Part shown: positions 15,590 through 19,795 of the stretch, in pieces
Layout of the letters: each line of letters opens with the position of its first letter
How positions within the stretch are numbered: position 1 is the stretch's first letter
DNA from: Bacillota bacterium
GTDB lineage: Bacteria > Bacillota > Clostridia > Acetivibrionales > Acetivibrionaceae
Length of the DNA stretch: 19,795 bases
Assembly (NCBI GenBank): GCA_023421115.1
Contig: JAEZUI010000169.1
Span: 1 to 19,795 of the forward strand
Direction of reading: 5' to 3'
Program-made: the position numbers and the translations under genes
The notes under the pieces: generated by a model
What the model was told of the DNA's origin: nothing
Database searches by the model: none
What the model saw: only the letters and a program-made list of their open reading frames with translations

Positions 15590-16087
15590 ATGAAGGTTGA
15601 TATATCGAATATACTTAAGGTTAACGGTGCAGCACTTGATGTTGATAGGGAAGAAGTTCTCGAAGGCTTTGATGAATTAGAGGATGACTTTGTTTTTGAT
15701 ACACCGGTTAAGTTAAATTGCAAATTTACTAACATGGGTGGCATTGTAAAAATGGACGGGCATTTAAAAGTGGATTATTTGGTTAAATGTTCGAGATGTT
15801 TAAAAGATGTCCGGTCATCTTTGGAAGCAGACCTTGAGGAAGAATTCGCTCAGGAGGGACAAATCGAGGATAATGACTGTTATATATATAACGATAAAGT
15901 CATTGTACTTGATAAAGTATTAAAAGATAATATAATTTTAAATTTACCTGCAAGGCAGATGTGTAGAGCTGATTGCCAAGGGTTATGCTCTAAGTGCGGT
16001 GTTGATCTTAATACTGAGAGATGCAGTTGTAGCGAAGAGGAGTTAGACCCTCGTATGGAAGCTCTTAAGAATTTCTTCAACAAATAG
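15590..16087 (+). CDS. DUF177 / YceD-family protein (23S rRNA accumulation)
   Basis: YceD-family proteins are encoded just before rpmF across bacteria; in E. coli and plants they are linked to 23S rRNA processing or accumulation. The 165-residue product begins MKVDISNILK and has an acidic body. A first cysteine pair lies in KCSRC, and a C-terminal cluster is CRADCQGLCSKCGVDLNTERCSC, ending in RMEALKNFF. That pattern is characteristic of the family and could bind zinc, which is inference. The ATG at 15590 has AGAGGTGA upstream and follows the promoter at the right distance. rpmF starts 58 bases downstream with no terminator, so they form one operon. Confidence 0.93.
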   Translation: MKVDISNILKVNGAALDVDREEVLEGFDELEDDFVFDTPVKLNCKFTNMGGIVKMDGHLKVDYLVKCSRCLKDVRSSLEADLEEEFAQEGQIEDNDCYIYNDKVIVLDKVLKDNIILNLPARQMCRADCQGLCSKCGVDLNTERCSCSEEELDPRMEALKNFFNK

Positions 16088-16145
16088 AAATTACTTAATT
16101 TATATACAAGTGACGTTTGTATGGTGATGAGGAGGTGTGTTATAC

Positions 16146-16325
16146 ATGGCAAATCCAAAACGTAAATGGTCAAAAGCAAGAACTGGTAGCAGAAGAGCTC
16201 ACTGGAAGTTATCGGCACCTAATTTGGTAGAGTGTCCACAGTGCCACGATCTTAAGATGCCACATAGAGTTTGTAAACAATGCGGTTTTTATGATGGTAA
16301 AGAGGTAATTAAAGTTGGATCTTAA
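16146..16325 (+). CDS. rpmF: 50S ribosomal protein L32, zinc-ribbon form
   Basis: A 59-residue large-subunit protein. It begins MANPKRKWSKARTGSRRAHW, diagnostic for L32. The second half has two cysteine pairs (CPQC and CKQC) about ten residues apart, so this is the zinc-binding form rather than the cysteine-free paralogue some bacteria use under zinc shortage. The ATG at 16146 is chosen because the family starts there and AGGAGGTG lies upstream; the in-frame GTG at 16137 overlaps that sequence. The frame ends just before a very strong terminator. No plsX or fab genes follow, unlike in many other bacteria. Confidence 0.97.
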   Translation: MANPKRKWSKARTGSRRAHWKLSAPNLVECPQCHDLKMPHRVCKQCGFYDGKEVIKVGS

Positions 16326-16327
16326 TA

Positions 16328-16371
16328 AATTAGTAAAAAGCAGCAGTTTAAACTGCTGCTTTTTACTAATT
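16328..16371. terminator. Perfect 44-base palindromic terminator after rpmF
   Basis: Positions 16328-16349 are the exact reverse complement of 16350-16371. The core is AAAAAGCAGCAGTTT against AAACTGCTGCTTTTT. With A-runs and T-runs on both arms it should stop transcription from either side. Confidence 0.9.
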
Positions 16372-16446
16372 GTTTAGATGTTTAAGTCGCTTTTTGATAC
16401 ACTTTTAGAAGGTGATGTTAAGTTTATTACAATTGTATTTTTGTTT

Positions 16447-16481
16447 AAAGGTCTGACAATGAAATTTTTCGACAGGCCTTT
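16447..16481 (+). terminator. Possible terminator or leader hairpin before the radical-SAM gene
   Basis: AAAGGTCTG (16447-16455) pairs with CAGGCCTTT (16473-16481), nine pairs with one wobble, around a 17-base loop. Only four T follow, so its strength is uncertain. It lies 47 bases before the gene. Confidence 0.4.
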
Positions 16482-16528
16482 TAATGTATAAAAATATGTT
16501 AGAGTATGTTTAGATCTGGAGGTACCCT

Positions 16529-17902
16529 TTGAAAGAACAAGTTATACCTGTTAAGAGCGTTTTACCTGGAAGCATAGCCGAAGAGGCTGGAATCGAGGCA
16601 GGTGATGCAATTTTAAGTGTTAACGGTGAAAAAATCAAAGACATTTTTGATTACCGATTTTTAATTACCAATGAAAATTTAATGCTTGAGATTCTTAAAC
16701 AAGACGGTGAAGTGTGGGAAATAGAGGTTGAGAAAGAAGAGTATGAAGACCTTGGACTTGAATTTGAAAGCTTGATGATAGATGATGCTAAAAGTTGTAA
16801 AAACAAATGCATTTTCTGTTTTATAGATCAGCTGCCTAAGGGTATGAGAGATACTCTCTATTTTAAAGATGATGATTCGAGACTTTCTTTTTTTATGGGA
16901 AATTATATTACACTTACCAATATGAGTTTTGAAGATATAGACAGAATAATAAAGTATAAAATGTCTCCTATTAATGTGTCTGTTCATACAACAAATCCGG
17001 ATCTAAGAGTATTAATGCTTAAAAATAAAAATGCAGGTGATGTTGTAGAAAAGATACAGAAGCTTATTGATGGAGGAATTGAAGTAAACTGTCAAATAGT
17101 TTTGTGTAGGGAAGTAAATGATAAAAAAGAGTTGGACAGGTCTTTAAATGAGCTAGGTTCTCTCTATCCGGGAGTTAAAAGTGTTTCAGTAGTTCCTGTA
17201 GGCATTACAAGGTATAGAGAAGGATTAAGTTGTTTAAAACCTTTCGATAGGGAATCTTCTGCTAAAGTAATAGAGCAGATAGAAACTTGGCAGAAAAAGT
17301 TTTTGGAAAAGTTCGGTTCAAGAATCGTATATATTGCCGACGAATTTTATATCATGGCAGGATATAAAATTCCTGATTATGGGGATTATGAAGATTTTCC
17401 TCAGATTGAGAATGGAGTCGGACTCATAGCCCAATTCAAACAGGAGTTTATGGAGTACATAGGACAACTCGATTACTGTTCTTTGAAGCAAAAAAATAAG
17501 ATAAAAGTAGAAGGAGCCAAAGATACTAAGGAATTTAAGCTTAGAAATATAAGTATAGCTACCGGAGTTTCTTCTTATTTGCATATAAAGGAAATGGCGC
17601 AAAAGCTTCAACAGAAATATAAGAACTTAAATATAAATATTTATAAAATAGAAAATAACTTTTTTGGGAAAAATGTTACAGTGACAGGACTGCTTACAGG
17701 CCAAGATATACTTGAACAGTTGAAAGGCAAAGAACTTGGGGACGAGTTGCTTCTTTCTAGATCTATGTTAAGATCCGGAGAAGAAGTTTTGCTTGACGAC
17801 TATACTATAAGTGATATTGAGCAAAAACTTGATGTTAAAGTCAGTATTGTAGATAATAGTGGCAAAGAATTTATTGTAAAAATACTTGGAATAGATTTAT
17901 AA
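16529..17902 (+). CDS. PDZ / radical-SAM protein (DUF512 family)
   Basis: A 457-residue protein of a family widespread in Clostridia but without an established reaction. Residues 1-70 form a PDZ-like domain (VLPGSIAEEAGIEAGDAILSVNG). Next comes CKNKCIFC with C90, C94 and C97, the CX3CX2C pattern that binds the 4Fe-4S cluster of radical-SAM enzymes. It lies in the conserved FIDQLPKGMRDTLYFKDDDSRLSFFMGNYITLTN stretch, cited here as key segments FIDQLPKGMR and FFMGNYITLTN. A C-terminal DUF512 domain carries FYIMAGYKIPDYGDYEDFPQ, ATGVSSY and VTGLLTGQD. The start is TTG at 16529 with GGAGGT about six bases upstream; no ATG lies near. It directly precedes der, an arrangement frequent in Clostridia, which hints at a link to ribosome or translation biology (inference). 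There is no signal peptide, so it should be cytoplasmic. Confidence 0.87.
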   Translation: MKEQVIPVKSVLPGSIAEEAGIEAGDAILSVNGEKIKDIFDYRFLITNENLMLEILKQDGEVWEIEVEKEEYEDLGLEFESLMIDDAKSCKNKCIFCFIDQLPKGMRDTLYFKDDDSRLSFFMGNYITLTNMSFEDIDRIIKYKMSPINVSVHTTNPDLRVLMLKNKNAGDVVEKIQKLIDGGIEVNCQIVLCREVNDKKELDRSLNELGSLYPGVKSVSVVPVGITRYREGLSCLKPFDRESSAKVIEQIETWQKKFLEKFGSRIVYIADEFYIMAGYKIPDYGDYEDFPQIENGVGLIAQFKQEFMEYIGQLDYCSLKQKNKIKVEGAKDTKEFKLRNISIATGVSSYLHIKEMAQKLQQKYKNLNINIYKIENNFFGKNVTVTGLLTGQDILEQLKGKELGDELLLSRSMLRSGEEVLLDDYTISDIEQKLDVKVSIVDNSGKEFIVKILGIDL

Positions 17903-17950
17903 TATATTGTGCTGCATGTTTGTTGATAATTACTTTGTGTTTTTTTATGT

Positions 17951-17993
17951 TCGAGAAATCATGTGTGTATGCTTATTAATCTTAGGTTCTCGA
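17951..17993 (+). repeat. Inverted repeat in the spacer before der
   Basis: TCGAGAA (17951-17957) is repeated inverted as TTCTCGA (17987-17993) with a 29-base loop. No T-run follows, so it is not a standard terminator; it may be a leader structure or chance. Confidence 0.3.
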
Positions 17994-18049
17994 TGTAAAA
18001 TACTAACTTGAGTTCAATATATTGATATATATAATTGGAGGGAAATATT

Positions 18050-19375
18050 TTGTCAAAACCAGTTGTTGCGATTGTTGGAAGACCAAATGTTGGAAAGTCA
18101 ACTTTTTTTAATTATCTTGCCGGAAGAAGAATATCAATAGTAGAAGACACCCCAGGAGTTACAAGGGATAGAATATATACTGAGGTTGAGTGGAGGAGTA
18201 GAAAGTTTACTCTAATAGATACGGGCGGTATAGAACCCTACTCGGAAGATAGGATTATGCAGCAGATGAAGAGTCAGGCCGAAATAGCCATTGAAACTGC
18301 TGATGTAATTGTGTTTATGGTTGATATGAAGGATGGGCTCACTGCTTCGGACAACGAAGTGGCTACTATGCTTAGAAAATCTAAAAAGCCTGTTATTCTT
18401 GTAGTAAATAAGGTTGATAGAGTAGGTGAGCTTCCGGCTGAGGTATATGAGTTTTATAATTTAGGGATTGGGGATTTAATGACAGTTTCTTCTATTCATG
18501 GGCTTGGGATGGGAGATTTACTAGATGAGATTTATGAGCATTTCCCTGATGAAATGGACGAAGAATACGATGAAGAGGTAATTAAAGTAGCGGTTGTTGG
18601 AAAGCCGAATGCAGGTAAATCTTCTCTCATAAACAAGGTTTTAGGTGAAGAAAGAGTTATTGTAAGTGATATACCTGGTACTACAAGGGATGCCATTGAC
18701 ACTTACGTAGAAAATGAAGAGGGCAAATTTATATTTATAGATACTGCAGGAATAAGAAGGCAAAGCAAGATTTACGAAAATATTGAAAAGTATAGTGCTA
18801 TAAGATCATGGACAGCTATTGAGAGGTCAGATGTATGCCTGATAATGATTGATGCTGAAGACGGTGTTACAGAACAGGATACAAAGATTGCAGGTTATGC
18901 TCACGAGCAGGGAAAAGCCTCAATTGTTGTTGTCAACAAGTGGGACTTAGTGGAAAAGGACACTGGTACTTTGGAAGAATACCGTAAGACTGTGCTTGAA
19001 AAACTTGGTTTTATGCTTTATGCCCCAGTTATATTTATATCTGCAAAGACAGGGCAGAGAGTTAATAAAATTTATGAGCTTATAAAATATGTTGCCAATC
19101 AGTCTGCTATGAGGATTTCGACAGGAGTTTTGAATGATTTGCTTAATGAAGCTACTGCAATGGTTCAACCTCCTTCGGACAAAGGTAAAAGACTTAAAAT
19201 TTATTACATGACTCAGGCAAGTGTAAAGCCACCTGCATTTGTATTGTTTATAAACAGTATTGATCTTATGCATTATTCCTATGAGAGGTATTTGGAAAAT
19301 CAACTTAGGAAGAGTTTTGGATTTGAAGGGACACCAATAAAGTTTATGCTTAGGGAGAAGAAAGACAGGGAGTGA
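18050..19375 (+). CDS. der: GTPase Der (EngA), 50S assembly
   Basis: Der is an essential double GTPase needed for late maturation of the large ribosomal subunit. The 441-residue product has two G domains and a KH-like C-terminal domain. The first has GRPNVGKS at 10-17, then DTPGVTRD, DTGG and NKVD. The second has GKPNAGKS at 184-191, DIPGTTRDAID, DTAG and NKWD. The C-terminus includes YYMTQASVKPPAFVLFIN. The start is taken as TTG at 18050, seven bases after GGAGGG (18037-18042) and in register with the family's usual MxKPVVAIVGRPNVG. An earlier in-frame TTG at 18035 overlaps the ribosome binding site. plsY starts six bases after the stop, so the two are translationally close. Confidence 0.97.
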   Translation: MSKPVVAIVGRPNVGKSTFFNYLAGRRISIVEDTPGVTRDRIYTEVEWRSRKFTLIDTGGIEPYSEDRIMQQMKSQAEIAIETADVIVFMVDMKDGLTASDNEVATMLRKSKKPVILVVNKVDRVGELPAEVYEFYNLGIGDLMTVSSIHGLGMGDLLDEIYEHFPDEMDEEYDEEVIKVAVVGKPNAGKSSLINKVLGEERVIVSDIPGTTRDAIDTYVENEEGKFIFIDTAGIRRQSKIYENIEKYSAIRSWTAIERSDVCLIMIDAEDGVTEQDTKIAGYAHEQGKASIVVVNKWDLVEKDTGTLEEYRKTVLEKLGFMLYAPVIFISAKTGQRVNKIYELIKYVANQSAMRISTGVLNDLLNEATAMVQPPSDKGKRLKIYYMTQASVKPPAFVLFINSIDLMHYSYERYLENQLRKSFGFEGTPIKFMLREKKDRE

Positions 19376-19380
19376 TAGTT

Positions 19381-19795
19381 TTGGGGCTTATTGTTAAGGT
19401 CGTTATTGTTTTATTGATAGGATATTTGTTGGGAAGTGCAAATACTTCACTTGTTGTAGGTAAATTCTACGGAGTAGACGTAAGAAAACACGGAAGCGGA
19501 AATGCGGGTTTGACAAATACGTTGAGAACTATCGGTAAAATGGCTGCACTCTTTGTTGTTTTGGGTGATATATTAAAAGGTGTTTTGTCTTGCCTTATAG
19601 GTTATTTTATCCTAAAGGATATACAGGTTTTAGGTATAACATCGGTTGAAGTTCCATGGAATGTGGGTATGTTTTTTGGAGGATTAGGTGCAATTTTAGG
19701 TCATAACTGGCCTTTGTACTTTGGTTTCAAAGGCGGAAAAGGTATATTGACTACATTTTCCGTTGTAATGATGACTGCTCCATACATAGGGCTTA
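19381..19795 (+). CDS. plsY: Glycerol-3-phosphate acyltransferase PlsY (partial, 3' end outside the window)
   Basis: PlsY moves an acyl group from acyl-phosphate to glycerol 3-phosphate at the membrane, the first step of phospholipid synthesis. The visible 138 codons start with a hydrophobic helix (VVIVLLIGYLLGSANTS), then the conserved loop KHGSGNAGLTNTLRTIGK. A second hydrophobic region and GHNWPLYFGFKGGKG follow, and both motifs are typical of the family. The start is a TTG at 19381, eight bases after the GGGAG that overlaps the end of der; no ATG is available near. The frame is open to the window end. der-plsY is a standard clostridial pair, often followed by gpsA. Confidence 0.93.
   Translation, partial: MGLIVKVVIVLLIGYLLGSANTSLVVGKFYGVDVRKHGSGNAGLTNTLRTIGKMAALFVVLGDILKGVLSCLIGYFILKDIQVLGITSVEVPWNVGMFFGGLGAILGHNWPLYFGFKGGKGILTTFSVVMMTAPYIGL

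Overview
The window looks like chromosomal DNA from a low-GC, endospore-forming, fermentative member of the Clostridia. The supporting genes are the spore protease gene gpr, the pta-ackA acetate pathway, a four-cysteine (zinc-ribbon) L32 protein and strong AGGAGG-type ribosome binding sites. The gene order ackA - DUF177 - rpmF - PDZ/radical-SAM protein - der - plsY suggests a Ruminiclostridium/Acetivibrio-like relative; that placement is inference from gene content and order only. Fifteen protein-coding genes are supported. All are on the + strand except rpsT. The first (comEC) and last (plsY) are cut by the window edges.

Layout. Positions 1-3060 are a conserved housekeeping block: the comEC 3' end, holA, rpsT on the opposite strand, and gpr, each side closed by a clear terminator. 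Positions 3062-9438 look accessory. A 585-base stretch without a recognised gene leads into a large membrane GGDEF-EAL protein. It is followed after only 22 bases by a solute-binding lipoprotein that has no transporter genes beside it. A membrane-anchored N-acetylmuramoyl-L-alanine amidase and a small membrane protein related to M50B peptidases, with a damaged zinc-site motif, follow. Positions 9489-11480 hold ligA. A near-consensus promoter then runs straight into a terminator with no gene between, which may be a small RNA or an attenuator, ahead of a PIG-L/LmbE-type deacetylase. Positions 13124-15410 are pta and ackA, and 15590-16325 are DUF177 and rpmF under a perfect consensus promoter. 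Positions 16529-19795 are the PDZ/radical-SAM protein, der and the start of plsY.

How the parts work together. pta and ackA convert acetyl-CoA to acetate and make ATP. DUF177/rpmF, rpsT and der serve ribosome assembly. holA and ligA serve DNA replication and repair, comEC DNA uptake, and plsY phospholipid synthesis. gpr acts in the spore. The most interesting part is the GGDEF-EAL/lipoprotein pair. It resembles in layout the NspS-MbaA type of sensor, in which a binding protein has been separated from transport and instead reports to a c-di-GMP enzyme. The 5' end of the GGDEF-EAL gene is also anomalous: its coding frame appears to run upstream of the first ATG into a stretch with no normal start codon.

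No tRNA, rRNA, CRISPR array, insertion sequence or phage gene was recognised.
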